From positions 1 to 64,000 of the forward strand of contig NZ_JAFWFN010000066.1 of assembly GCF_017515565.1 (NCBI RefSeq): a DNA stretch of 64,000 nucleotides, in the 5' to 3' direction. The stretch is from Halomonas sp. (GTDB taxonomy: Bacteria > Pseudomonadota > Gammaproteobacteria > Pseudomonadales > Halomonadaceae). Both the position numbers and the translations under genes were made by a program. The notes under the pieces were generated by a model. It made no database searches and was not told the DNA's origin. It saw nothing but the letters and a program-made list of their open reading frames with translations. Below are positions 9,556 to 17,838 of this stretch, in pieces (positions within the stretch are counted from its first letter, which is position 1; each line of letters opens with the position of its first letter).

Positions 9556-10680
9556 ATGAGCGATGATCAAAAGCGCGGTAGCGATGGTGAGCGGCCGCAG
9601 GCGGTAGAAGAGCAGCCTAACGAGGCAGTGGAAGACCGATGGACCCAGGGCCCTGACGTCTCAAGGTCTGCCAAAGGGGAGGCGGCGTTAGCGGGCGATG
9701 CCAGCGATGACGCCGAAACCCTGCGCGAGCGCCAGCGGTTGGCGCAGTTGGAAATGATGGATCGGTGGATTGGTGGCGTTTTAACCGAGCAGCGCCGTAC
9801 GCGCCGTTGGAAGCTGTTTTTCCGTTTATTGTTGCTGACCATTGTACTTGTCTCGTTAACGACCACGGTTTATCGCGTGTGGTGGGGTGAACCCACGGCC
9901 TCCACGCCAGCGCAGTCTCATTTGGCGCTGGTGGAAGTGCGTGGAGTCATTGCCAGCGATGCACCGGCTAACGCAGAGCGTATTATTCGGGGGCTAAACC
10001 GTGCCTGGTCGGCTGATAATGCCGCAGCAGTAGTGCTGCATATCGACAGCCCTGGCGGCAGTCCTGTCCAGTCTCAGCGTATTTACGCAGAAATCATGCG
10101 GCTACGTGAGCAGGGCGATAAGCCCATCTATGCGCTGATTGAAGACGTGGGTGCCAGCGGCGCCTACTACATCGCCTCCGCCGCTAACGAAATTATGGCT
10201 TCACCTGCAAGTTTGGTGGGCTCTATTGGCGTTATATATGCGGGTTTTGGTTTCCAGGAGGCGATAGACAAGCTGGGCATTGAGCGTCGGGTAGTCACAG
10301 CGGGTGACAACAAAGCGTTTCTTGACCCCTTTCAGCCCCTGGGTGAGGACGTAGAGGCGTTCTGGCAGAGTGTGCTTAACCAAACCCATGAGCAGTTTGT
10401 TAATGATGTGCGCGCTGGCCGCGGTGACCGCTTAGCTGATAGCCCTGAGGTGTTTTCAGGGCTGGTTTGGAGCGGCGAGCAGGCGCTAGCGCTGGGGTTG
10501 GTGGATGAGCTGGCTAGCCTGGAACAGCTAGCGCGTGCCGAGGTGGGTGGCGCTCACTGGGAAGACTATACGCCACGTCTGGATCCCTTTGAGCGGCTAA
10601 CACGTCGGTTTACACAGGCCGCGGCAGAGGTGTTAGGCGTGCCATCGGCTAGCTCACCGCTGCGCTTTGAGTCTCCCTAG
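9556..10680 (+). CDS. sppA: Signal peptide peptidase SppA-type S49 protease
   Basis: 374 aa, the short (single-domain, about 36 kDa class) SppA. A charged cytoplasmic N-terminus of about 88 residues is followed by one membrane segment (LFFRLLLLTIVLVSLTTTVY) and a periplasmic S49 domain. The Ser-Lys dyad is visible: S201 in GASGAYY and K253 in DNKAFLDPF. It degrades cleaved signal peptides in the inner membrane. It lies third in the rluC-HAD-sppA run, 29 bp after the HAD gene. Confidence 0.9.
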   Translation: MSDDQKRGSDGERPQAVEEQPNEAVEDRWTQGPDVSRSAKGEAALAGDASDDAETLRERQRLAQLEMMDRWIGGVLTEQRRTRRWKLFFRLLLLTIVLVSLTTTVYRVWWGEPTASTPAQSHLALVEVRGVIASDAPANAERIIRGLNRAWSADNAAAVVLHIDSPGGSPVQSQRIYAEIMRLREQGDKPIYALIEDVGASGAYYIASAANEIMASPASLVGSIGVIYAGFGFQEAIDKLGIERRVVTAGDNKAFLDPFQPLGEDVEAFWQSVLNQTHEQFVNDVRAGRGDRLADSPEVFSGLVWSGEQALALGLVDELASLEQLARAEVGGAHWEDYTPRLDPFERLTRRFTQAAAEVLGVPSASSPLRFESP

Positions 10681-10705
10681 TGTTGAATGCTGCCACCCTT
10701 ATTCG

Positions 10706-11308
10706 TTAAGCGTCGCCAAGGGGGTTCATGCCTACTTGGCGAAGCATGTCGCACAGTGCTATGAGTGGCAGTCCGATGAGTGCGTTGGGGTCGCGGCCCT
10801 CTATTTTTTCAAATAGCGCAATGCCTAGCCCCTCCATGCGAAAGCTGCCAGCGCTATCTAGCGGCTGCTCTAGTGCTACGTAGCGCTCAATCTCTTGTTG
10901 GCTGAGTGGGCGGAATACAACGTCAAAAGGTTCGATGTGAACTTGATGACGCTGGTGGCGAGTATCCAGCAGCGCCAAGCCGGTTAGAAAAGTAACTCGC
11001 TGGCCCGAAAAACGCGCCAAATTAGCGCAGGCGCGCTCACTTGTATGAGGTTTGCCAAGGATGTCCCCATCAAACAAGGCTATTTGGTCAGAGCCAATAA
11101 TGCAGTGATTAGGGAAGCGGTCAGCCACAGCGTTGGCTTTGCTCAAGGCAAGGCGGTGTACGAGCGCCTGTGGTGACTCGTCTGGGTAGGCGGTTTCATC
11201 AATATCTGGCGAATAGCACTGGTAGGGCAACTGTAGCCTATCTAGCAGCGCTTGGCGGAAGCGTGAGCTAGATGCCAGGACCAATGGGGCGTTATCCATT
11301 TGGGGCAC
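10706..11308 (-). CDS. yceF: Maf-like nucleotide pyrophosphatase YceF (7-methyl-GTP type)
   Basis: 200 aa from a GTG start; MDNAPLVLASSSRFRQALL follows three codons later. The GTG is preferred because AAGGAG (11315-11320) stands 6 nt before it but 15 nt before the ATG at 11299. The Maf fold motifs ASSSRFR, PDIDE and IIGSDQI are present, and the F/W-poor substrate loop fits the YceF subgroup that hydrolyses m7GTP. It is divergent from yceD, the same context as in E. coli. Substrate specificity is inferred from context. Confidence 0.88.
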   Translation of the reverse strand: MPQMDNAPLVLASSSRFRQALLDRLQLPYQCYSPDIDETAYPDESPQALVHRLALSKANAVADRFPNHCIIGSDQIALFDGDILGKPHTSERACANLARFSGQRVTFLTGLALLDTRHQRHQVHIEPFDVVFRPLSQQEIERYVALEQPLDSAGSFRMEGLGIALFEKIEGRDPNALIGLPLIALCDMLRQVGMNPLGDA

Positions 11309-11433
11309 TTTAGACTCCTTGTAAGGCAGTGTGTTGGCTTTTCTGCATGGTAATGTGAGTGTAACGAAACCCAAAGAGCATGCCTATTTGGCCTGATTTG
11401 GGGTAGAAACTAGTAAGAAATGCGCTGGCGGCT

Positions 11434-11462
11434 TTGACACCGGCGGGGCGAGTGCCTATCAT
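11434..11462 (+). promoter_or_regulatory. Sigma-70 promoter of the yceD-rpmF-plsX operon
   Basis: Perfect -35 TTGACA (11434-11439), 17-bp spacer, -10 TATCAT (11457-11462). A start site 6-8 bp after the -10 would fall at about 11468-11470, only 2-4 nt before the yceD ATG at 11472, so the transcript would be leaderless or nearly so. Confidence 0.8.
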
Positions 11463-11471
11463 TGCGCGCCT

Positions 11472-12020
11472 ATGTTGACCTCACAACTCCCCAGTCGGGT
11501 TGAGCCTTATAAGCTCGCAGCCCGCCGCGAACGACTAGAAGGCTTAGTGGCGCTTGATAAGCTGCCACGTCTTGCTGAAGAAGCAGGAGACCAAACCGGC
11601 GACTGTCATGTCGTGCTTGAGTTTGGCGTTGATGCCCAAGGTCGTCGTGAAATTCGTGGCCAATTGCAAGCGACGCTGGCACTGCCCTGTCGTCGATGCC
11701 TAGAGCCGCTTAGCCAAGACGTGTCCAGTGACTTCCTGCTTGGAATGATTACTGACGAAGCCTTGGCTGCCGAGCTGCCTGCCAGTCATGAACCTGTGCT
11801 GGTGGAAAATGAACAGCTGGACTTGCTGACGGTAGTAGAGGATGAGCTTATCCTCAGCTTACCGCAGGTGGTCTATCACGATGAGGCTGAATGCCACGTC
11901 TCGGCGGATCAGCTGGTCAGCAAGACCGAAGGCGCAGCGGAAGAGTCCGCTTCAGCCAAGAACCCTTTCGCGGTGCTCAACGCTTTGAAAAACAGCGGCG
12001 CCTTGAAAGGCAAAAAGTAA
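11472..12020 (+). CDS. yceD: DUF177 / 23S rRNA accumulation protein YceD
   Basis: 182 aa. It has the family's conserved CRRCLEPL cysteine pair, the ENEQLDLLTVVEDELILSLPQVVYHD segment and the C-terminal NPFAVLNALK signature. YceD is linked to 23S rRNA accumulation and is nearly always encoded directly before rpmF, as here. The N-terminus (LPSRVEPYKLAARRE) aligns with the known family start, so the start codon is secure even though no Shine-Dalgarno sequence precedes it. Confidence 0.92.
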   Translation: MLTSQLPSRVEPYKLAARRERLEGLVALDKLPRLAEEAGDQTGDCHVVLEFGVDAQGRREIRGQLQATLALPCRRCLEPLSQDVSSDFLLGMITDEALAAELPASHEPVLVENEQLDLLTVVEDELILSLPQVVYHDEAECHVSADQLVSKTEGAAEESASAKNPFAVLNALKNSGALKGKK

Positions 12021-12056
12021 GCACTACTTACCCTACATACCTTGGAGTAAACACCC

Positions 12057-12227
12057 ATGGCAGTTCAACAGAACCGTAAAACTCGTTCCAAGCGCGGCAT
12101 GCGCCGTAGCCACGATGCGCTGAGCGCACCGACCCTGTCCCAGGACAAAGAAACGGGTACAACTCACCTGCGTCACCACGTTTCTCCGGACGGTTTCTAC
12201 CGTGGTCGTAAGGTCGTTGAGGTTTAA
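12057..12227 (+). CDS. rpmF: 50S ribosomal protein bL32
   Basis: 56 aa, beginning [20 protein letters not shown] and ending [11 protein letters not shown], a normal bL32 of the zinc-free type (no CxxC pairs). A TTGGAG ribosome site precedes the ATG. It lies 36 bp after yceD and 42 bp before plsX. The yceD-rpmF-plsX order ties ribosome production to phospholipid synthesis in many Gammaproteobacteria. Confidence 0.97.
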   Translation: MAVQQNRKTRSKRGMRRSHDALSAPTLSQDKETGTTHLRHHVSPDGFYRGRKVVEV

Positions 12228-12269
12228 GCCTTAACGCTTTTATGAGCGGCAAAACAGGGTGGGTGCTGC

Positions 12270-13304
12270 GTGCGCCTAGCGATTGATGTAATGGGGGGTG
12301 ACCAAGGCCCCCGTGCCATTATCGAAGGCTCCGCCAGGGCGGTCGTTGAGCGCCCTGATCTAGAGCTAACCCTGTTCGGACCGCATCAGCAGATTGTTGC
12401 TGAGCTTTCGCGCTTGCCGCAGCCCCTGGCTGCGGCAGCGTCACGTTTAGTGGTAGCGGATGCGCCAGACAGTGTCTCCCCAGAGGCTACTGCTTCATGG
12501 GTGCTTCGTCGTGGTCATTCAACAAGTATGGCGCGAATGCTGCAAAGCCTTTCGCAAGGTGACGCCTTGGCGGGTGTCAGTGCGGGGAATACCGGCGCTT
12601 TAGTGGCGCTTGCCAGACGGGAGCTGGGTATGCTTTCAGGCATTTCCAGGCCTGCGATTAGCACTGCTATTCCCGCTCGTGGAGGGCGGCGCTGCTATTT
12701 GCTGGATTTGGGAGCGAATGTAGACTCGCCCGCCCATCGGCTGTTCGATTTTGCCATGATGGGAGCTGCGATGGCCCACTGCATCGATGGAATTGATCGG
12801 CCCAAGGTCGCGCTGCTTAATGTTGGTGCTGAGGCAACCAAAGGTAGTGCTAATGTGCGTGAAGCCGATCGTTTGCTGCGTGAATGCGTAACCGACCTGG
12901 CATTTGACTACCGCGGTTATGCCGAGGGCGGTGATATATTTCAGGGCGAACTTGACGTGGTAGTGTGCGATGGCTTCGTGGGTAATGTTGCTCTGAAAGC
13001 GAGTGAAGGTTTGACCCGTATGCTGGTAGAGCGTGTGCAAATGGCGTTTGAGTCACGCCTAAGTGGGCGTTTGGCAAGCCTACTGGCCAGGCCTGTACTA
13101 AAGCGTTTGAAGCAAGAGCTGGACCCTGTGCGCTATAATGGTGCTAGCTTGCTGGGCTTGCAGAGGATTGTGGTTAAAAGCCACGGGAGTGCCGGTGCAG
13201 ATGGCTTCTACTATGCTATCCAGCGAGCGCTACAAGAAGTCGAGCATAAACTGCCGGCGCGAATTGAGGGGCGCTGGTCGCGTCGCTCACCGTCGCAGGC
13301 ATGA
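12270..13304 (+). CDS. plsX: Phosphate acyltransferase PlsX
   Basis: Converts acyl-ACP to acyl-phosphate, feeding PlsY in membrane phospholipid synthesis. It has 344 aa from a GTG start. Typical opening LAIDVMGGDQGP, the SAGNTGAL loop, LLNVGAEATKGS and VCDGFVGNVALK are all present. It follows rpmF closely. The E. coli gene order would place fabH next, but here fabD follows directly after a 139-bp gap. Confidence 0.95.
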   Translation: MRLAIDVMGGDQGPRAIIEGSARAVVERPDLELTLFGPHQQIVAELSRLPQPLAAAASRLVVADAPDSVSPEATASWVLRRGHSTSMARMLQSLSQGDALAGVSAGNTGALVALARRELGMLSGISRPAISTAIPARGGRRCYLLDLGANVDSPAHRLFDFAMMGAAMAHCIDGIDRPKVALLNVGAEATKGSANVREADRLLRECVTDLAFDYRGYAEGGDIFQGELDVVVCDGFVGNVALKASEGLTRMLVERVQMAFESRLSGRLASLLARPVLKRLKQELDPVRYNGASLLGLQRIVVKSHGSAGADGFYYAIQRALQEVEHKLPARIEGRWSRRSPSQA

Positions 13305-13443
13305 AATAATAAAACGTTGATTAACTATTTTTGCGAGTTATCGGCGGCAGCAGGATATGCCTAAAACCGTTTAAGACGGCGCCCGTAACTACGCCTATCG
13401 CTCAAATAATGAGCAAACGCCTACAAGAGCAAAGGTGAACGAC

Positions 13444-14403
13444 ATGTCTCAACCCCTTGCCCTCATTTTTCCCGGGCAAGGCTCTCAGCAGCTAGGAATG
13501 CTGCGAGAGCTGGCCGAGCGCTATAGTGTGGTGGGAACGACATTTGAGGAAGCGTCAGATGCTCTGGGCTACGATTTATGGAAAGTCGTGCAAGAAGGCC
13601 CAGAAGATGCACTTAACGCCACAGCGTGCACCCAGCCTGCACTGCTTTCGTCGAGCATCGCTATTTGGCGTGTTTGGCAAGAGTTGGAGGGCCCCCGTCC
13701 AAGCGTGATGGCAGGCCATAGTCTGGGCGAATACAGCGCTATGGTATGTGCAGGCGTCATGGGCTTTGCAGAAGGTGTGAAGTTGGTGCGCTTACGTGGC
13801 GAGGCAATGCAGCAAGCGGTGCCCGCTGGCGAAGGCGGCATGGCGGCAATCCTGGGGCTTGAAGATAGTGCTGTGGAGGCGGCTTGTGCCAGCGCTGCCC
13901 AGGGAGAAGTGGTTTCTGCCGTTAACTTTAACTCTCCTGGGCAGGTGGTGATTGCGGGTGGTAAAAGTGCCGTTGAACGCGCTATCTTAGCCTGCCAGGA
14001 AGCGGGCGCTAAGCGCGCTATGGCGCTGCCGGTTTCGGTTCCTTCCCACTGTGCCTTAATGCGCCCCGCAGCGGAGCGTCTTTCTCAAGCGATGCAGGAA
14101 ATAGAGCTGCGCGCACCTCGCTATAACGTCATCCAAAATGTGGATGCGCAGGCCCACGCTGATATTGAAACCTTGCGTACCCGCCTTATTGAGCAGCTTT
14201 ATCAACCGGTGCGGTGGTCATCTTGCGTTGAAGCCATGGTAGAGCAAGGTGCTAACGTATTTATTGAGTGTGGCCCTGGTAAAGTGCTCACCGGGCTAAA
14301 TAAGCGTATTGTGCGGGGAGCGAAAGGTTTAGCCGTCAACGATCCCGATAGCTTGGATGCTGCGCTGGAGCTTGCTCGTGAAGCGTTGGCTGACGATGCG
14401 TGA
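13444..14403 (+). CDS. fabD: Malonyl-CoA:ACP transacylase FabD
   Basis: Loads malonyl groups onto ACP for fatty-acid elongation. It has 319 aa from the ATG, with AGGTGA 5 nt upstream; a GTG three codons earlier at 13435 is the alternative. Motifs are LIFPGQGSQQLGM, the nucleophile elbow AGHSLGEYSA (catalytic Ser), and VSVPSHCALM with the catalytic His. It heads the fabD-fabG-acpP-fabF run. The 139-bp gap before it may hold its own promoter, but none was clear. Confidence 0.95.
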   Translation: MSQPLALIFPGQGSQQLGMLRELAERYSVVGTTFEEASDALGYDLWKVVQEGPEDALNATACTQPALLSSSIAIWRVWQELEGPRPSVMAGHSLGEYSAMVCAGVMGFAEGVKLVRLRGEAMQQAVPAGEGGMAAILGLEDSAVEAACASAAQGEVVSAVNFNSPGQVVIAGGKSAVERAILACQEAGAKRAMALPVSVPSHCALMRPAAERLSQAMQEIELRAPRYNVIQNVDAQAHADIETLRTRLIEQLYQPVRWSSCVEAMVEQGANVFIECGPGKVLTGLNKRIVRGAKGLAVNDPDSLDAALELAREALADDA

Positions 14404-14458
14404 TACGCGGCAATTTTCCGCTATCCTTGCTTATTTATATGGTTAAAGGCAGAACGTT

Positions 14459-15202
14459 ATGACGCAAGAACGTAGAGTTGCGCTGGTCACTGGCGCCAGC
14501 CGAGGTATTGGGCGAGCGATTGCTCATGAGCTTGGGCGTCAAGGCCGCATAGTAGTGGGCACAGCGACCAGTGAGTCGGGTGCTGAGAAAATAGATGCTG
14601 ACCTCAAAGAGCACGGCATTGATGGCGTGGGCATGTGCCTCAACGTCACCGATCAGGCAAGCATCGACCAGGTGTTGAAAGCGATTGGCGAGCAGTTTGG
14701 TGCGCCTACCATCTTGGTTAATAATGCGGGCATTACGCGCGATAACCTGCTCATGCGTATGAAAGAGGACGAGTGGGACTCCGTAATGGATACCAACCTC
14801 AAGTCTGTTTATCGCGTTACTAAAGCTTGCCTACGTGGTATGACAAAAGCACGCTTTGGGCGTATCGTGTCGATCAGTTCAGTTGTGGCAACAATGGGCA
14901 ATTTAGGCCAAGCTAACTATGCTGCTGCTAAAGCAGGTGTGGAAGGCTTTAGCCGGGCATTGGCCAGAGAGGTGGCTTCACGGGCAATTACTGTTAACGC
15001 CGTAGCGCCTGGTTTTATTGCCACTGATATGACAGAAGCACTGCCCGAAGCGCAGCACGAAATGCTGTTGAAGCAGATTCCTCTAGCGCGCCTCGGCGAG
15101 CCTAAGGAAATTGCCGCTGCCGTTGGTTTTTTGACAAGTGATGCGGCGGGTTATATTACTGGTGAAACGCTGCACGTTAACGGCGGAATGAATATGCGTT
15201 GA
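14459..15202 (+). CDS. fabG: 3-oxoacyl-ACP reductase FabG
   Basis: NADPH-dependent reductase of the fatty-acid cycle. It has 247 aa: the Rossmann motif TGASRGIG at residues 12-19, NNAG, the catalytic Ser in SISSVV, and the YAAAK Tyr-Lys pair. It ends in the family-typical GETLHVNGGMNM. It is 55 bp from fabD, within the fatty-acid operon. Confidence 0.96.
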   Translation: MTQERRVALVTGASRGIGRAIAHELGRQGRIVVGTATSESGAEKIDADLKEHGIDGVGMCLNVTDQASIDQVLKAIGEQFGAPTILVNNAGITRDNLLMRMKEDEWDSVMDTNLKSVYRVTKACLRGMTKARFGRIVSISSVVATMGNLGQANYAAAKAGVEGFSRALAREVASRAITVNAVAPGFIATDMTEALPEAQHEMLLKQIPLARLGEPKEIAAAVGFLTSDAAGYITGETLHVNGGMNMR

Positions 15203-15205
15203 TGG

Positions 15206-15236
15206 CCTTGGGCTTGGCGGTTGCGTCGGCCCAAGG
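15206..15236 (+). other. Inverted repeat between fabG and acpP
   Basis: CCTTGGGC and GCCCAAGG form a perfect 8-bp stem with a 15-nt loop, starting 4 bp after the fabG stop. There is no T run, so it is not a standard terminator; it may be an RNA-processing or mRNA-stabilising hairpin that lets acpP be expressed above its neighbours. Confidence 0.5.
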
Positions 15237-15326
15237 GCGTCTATAAACTACCCCGCAGCTTTTGGCTTGCGGTTTCCAAATGGCTAGTTATCTATAACGG
15301 CTAGTGTGAACGAATGGAGTACGTTG

Positions 15327-15560
15327 ATGAGTACTATTGAAGAGCGCGTGAAGAAAGTTGTGGCAGAGCGCCTAAACGTTAAAGAAGAAGACATCCAGAA
15401 TAGCTCTTCTTTCACGGAAGACTTAGGTGCCGACTCCCTCGACACCGTTGAGCTGGTGATGGCTTTGGAAGAGGAATTTGATACTGAAATTCCTGACGAA
15501 GAAGCTGAAAAAATCACCACGGTTCAAGAAGCTATCGACTACGTAAACGCCCACCAGTAA
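15327..15560 (+). CDS. acpP: Acyl carrier protein
   Basis: 77 aa, acidic, starting [14 protein letters not shown] lies 7 nt upstream of this ATG, and an in-frame GTG at 15306 is rejected because the family starts here. The phosphopantetheine site is S37 in GADSLDT. It carries acyl intermediates for lipid synthesis and is the substrate of AcpS, encoded at 60.3 kb. Just upstream lies GTTATCTATAAC (15287-15298), a short dyad that also contains possible -10 sequences; a matching -35 is unclear. It is followed by a strong terminator. Confidence 0.97.
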   Translation: MSTIEERVKKVVAERLNVKEEDIQNSSSFTEDLGADSLDTVELVMALEEEFDTEIPDEEAEKITTVQEAIDYVNAHQ

Positions 15561-15611
15561 GGGCTGAGTCGACGCATTGAACTTGGGCGGCGTGCTAACC
15601 GCCCGTATCAA

Positions 15612-15643
15612 AAAAAGCCGTCCTGGCACAGGGCGGCTTTTTT
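15612..15643 (+). terminator. Intrinsic terminator after acpP
   Basis: AAAAAGCCGTCCT pairs with AGGGCGGCTTTTT (one G-T wobble) around a short loop and runs into six T. fabF therefore needs read-through or its own promoter. Confidence 0.9.
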
Positions 15644-15662
15644 GCTTTACGGTCACAATGAA

Positions 15663-15687
15663 TATAACGTTCAATCTCCGTTATACT
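15663..15687 (+). promoter_or_regulatory. Dyad and -10 upstream of fabF
   Basis: TATAACG (15663-15669) and CGTTATA (15679-15685) form a perfect 7-bp inverted repeat with a 9-bp centre. The right arm overlaps TATACT (15682-15687), a good -10; the -35 is poor. The octamer TATAACGG of the right arm also occurs just upstream of acpP (15293-15300). Confidence 0.4.
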
Positions 15688-15755
15688 AGTCACCAAATTT
15701 CTGCAGTAAATGACCCAGATGGGTCGTGTCACCATGGATGCCTGGAGGTAAGCTG

Positions 15756-16994
15756 ATGGCGCGTAGAAGGGTAGTGGTAACTGGGTTAGGCCTGGTGACC
15801 CCAGTGGGTAACAGCGTAGATGAGTCGTGGGCGAACATTCTCGCGGGCAAAAGTGGCATAGCGCCGATAGAGCATTTTGACACCAGCGGCTTCAATACGC
15901 GTTTTGGTGGTTCGGTAAAGAATTTTGATAATAGCCCTTACCTGAATCCCAAAGACGCCCGCAAGATGGATCTGTTTATCCAATACGGCATGGCCGCTGG
16001 TGCTCAGGCGATCCAAGACTCAGGGCTTGAGTGCACCGAAGAGAATGCAGAACGTATTGGTGTGGCGATTGGTTCGGGTATCGGTGGGCTGCCGATGATT
16101 GAGCATAATCACAATGCGCTAAACAAAGGGGGCGCTCGTCGTGTGTCGCCGTTTTTCGTGCCCGGCTCTATTATTAATATGATCTCGGGCAACATGGCGA
16201 TACAGCATGGCTTTAAAGGCCCCAACATCGCTATTACCACCGCCTGTACTTCTGGTACCCATAATATTGGCTACAGCGCACGTACTATTGCCTATGGTGA
16301 TGCTGACGTGATGATTTGTGGTGGCGCGGAAATGGCGACCACGCCGCTGGGGTTGAGTGGGTTTTCGGCCGCGCGGGCGCTTTCAACGCGCAACGATAAC
16401 CCAGAAGCGGCCAGCCGCCCTTGGGATGCTGACCGCGACGGGTTTGTGCTATCAGATGGTGCCGGTGTTCTGGTGCTTGAAGAGTACGAGCACGCCAAGG
16501 CGCGGGGGGCGACGATTTATGCGGAGCTATCAGGATTTGGCATGAGCGATGATGCCTTCCACATGACAGCACCGCCTGAAGATGGCCGTGGTGCTGCGCT
16601 CTCAATGAGCAATGCTATTAAAGATGCCCAAATGGCGCCTTCTGAAGTGCACTATATCAATGCTCACGGCACGTCGACAGCCGCGGGTGATCTGGCAGAA
16701 AGCCGTGCGGTTGAGCGCGTGTTGGGCAGTGCAGCCCAGCAGGTGGCGGTCAGCTCTACCAAGTCGATGATTGGTCATCTCTTGGGCGCTGCCGGTGCGG
16801 TGGAAGCCATTTTCAGTATTTTGGCGATACGTGACCAGGTGGCTCCCCCCACGATTAACCTGGATAACCCCCAAGAGGGCTGCAATCTCGATTACGTGCC
16901 GCATACCGCCCGTGAAATGCGTATTGATGTAGCACTGTCCAATTCGTTTGGCTTTGGCGGCACCAACGGCTCGCTGCTGTTTACCAAGGTGTAA
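15756..16994 (+). CDS. fabF: 3-oxoacyl-ACP synthase II FabF
   Basis: Condensing enzyme of fatty-acid elongation. It has 412 aa starting [12 protein letters not shown], with GGAGGT 6 nt before the ATG. The Cys-His-His triad is visible in [17 protein letters not shown] and [12 protein letters not shown]. It lies 6 bp before pabC. As fabH is absent from this cluster, FabF and an initiating enzyme encoded elsewhere must share chain initiation and elongation. Confidence 0.96.
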   Translation: MARRRVVVTGLGLVTPVGNSVDESWANILAGKSGIAPIEHFDTSGFNTRFGGSVKNFDNSPYLNPKDARKMDLFIQYGMAAGAQAIQDSGLECTEENAERIGVAIGSGIGGLPMIEHNHNALNKGGARRVSPFFVPGSIINMISGNMAIQHGFKGPNIAITTACTSGTHNIGYSARTIAYGDADVMICGGAEMATTPLGLSGFSAARALSTRNDNPEAASRPWDADRDGFVLSDGAGVLVLEEYEHAKARGATIYAELSGFGMSDDAFHMTAPPEDGRGAALSMSNAIKDAQMAPSEVHYINAHGTSTAAGDLAESRAVERVLGSAAQQVAVSSTKSMIGHLLGAAGAVEAIFSILAIRDQVAPPTINLDNPQEGCNLDYVPHTAREMRIDVALSNSFGFGGTNGSLLFTKV

Positions 16995-17000
16995 TGCGCT

Positions 17001-17807
17001 ATGTCTATGCCCCAGGTGCCGTTTGATGACCGCGGGCTAGCGTATGGTGACGGGATATTTGAAACAGTGTTAATGCGCGCCGGTAAGCCAGTGCTTTGGC
17101 CTTATCATCACGCGCGCTTGGCACGTGGTTGTACGCGCTTAAATATCCCGTTACCCCCGATCGAGCAGCTCCAAGCGACTTGGCAAGAAGGTTCTACTGC
17201 TGAACTTGAAGTGCTTAAGCTAATCCTAACCCGGGGAAGTGGTGGGCGCGGTTACGCACTGCCGGATGTGGCGGCGCCACGGCTACTAAGTCGGCGAACG
17301 CCTTTTGTAGCCAATGCTGAACGTTGGCAGAAAGGGGTTAGCGTACGTATCTGCCAACTACGCCTTGGTTTCCAACCGCTGCTGGCGGGTATTAAGCACC
17401 TCAACCGTTTAGAAAATGTACTGGCGCGCCAGGAGTGGAGCGACAGTGCGATTGCAGAAGGTCTGCTGGCTGATGCCGACGAAAATGTGGTGGAAGCCAC
17501 CAGTATGAACGTCTTTTGGCAACAGGCAGGGGCGCTATTTACCCCATCACTTGAGCGCTGTGGTGTAGCAGGTACTCTGCGTGCCGCGCTATTAGATGAG
17601 GGGGTAGTGCGCGAAGCGACACTACCGCTAAATACCTTACCCACTGTAGAGCGTTTATGGGTGGCCAACTCTGTTCAAGGGGTATGGCCAGTTAAGGCGC
17701 TACTGAATGAATCGGGCGGTGAGCTGCACGCTTGGCCGTTGTCTGAGCATGACCGATTACAAGCTTTGGGGCATCGTTTACTAGGCTATTTGCCCTTGTC
17801 CCGTTAG
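17001..17807 (+). CDS. pabC: 4-amino-4-deoxychorismate lyase PabC
   Basis: PLP enzyme of fold type IV that releases p-aminobenzoate for folate. It has 268 aa: the opening DDRGLAYGDGIFET, the PLP lysine in IKHLNRLENVLARQEW, and the cofactor-phosphate loop GVAGTLR. The position between fabF and mltG is the classical pabC-mltG-tmk-holB order. Confidence 0.92.
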   Translation: MSMPQVPFDDRGLAYGDGIFETVLMRAGKPVLWPYHHARLARGCTRLNIPLPPIEQLQATWQEGSTAELEVLKLILTRGSGGRGYALPDVAAPRLLSRRTPFVANAERWQKGVSVRICQLRLGFQPLLAGIKHLNRLENVLARQEWSDSAIAEGLLADADENVVEATSMNVFWQQAGALFTPSLERCGVAGTLRAALLDEGVVREATLPLNTLPTVERLWVANSVQGVWPVKALLNESGGELHAWPLSEHDRLQALGHRLLGYLPLSR

Positions 17808-17838
17808 GTAGAATTTTAAAAAGAGTCGTTGAGGTGTC

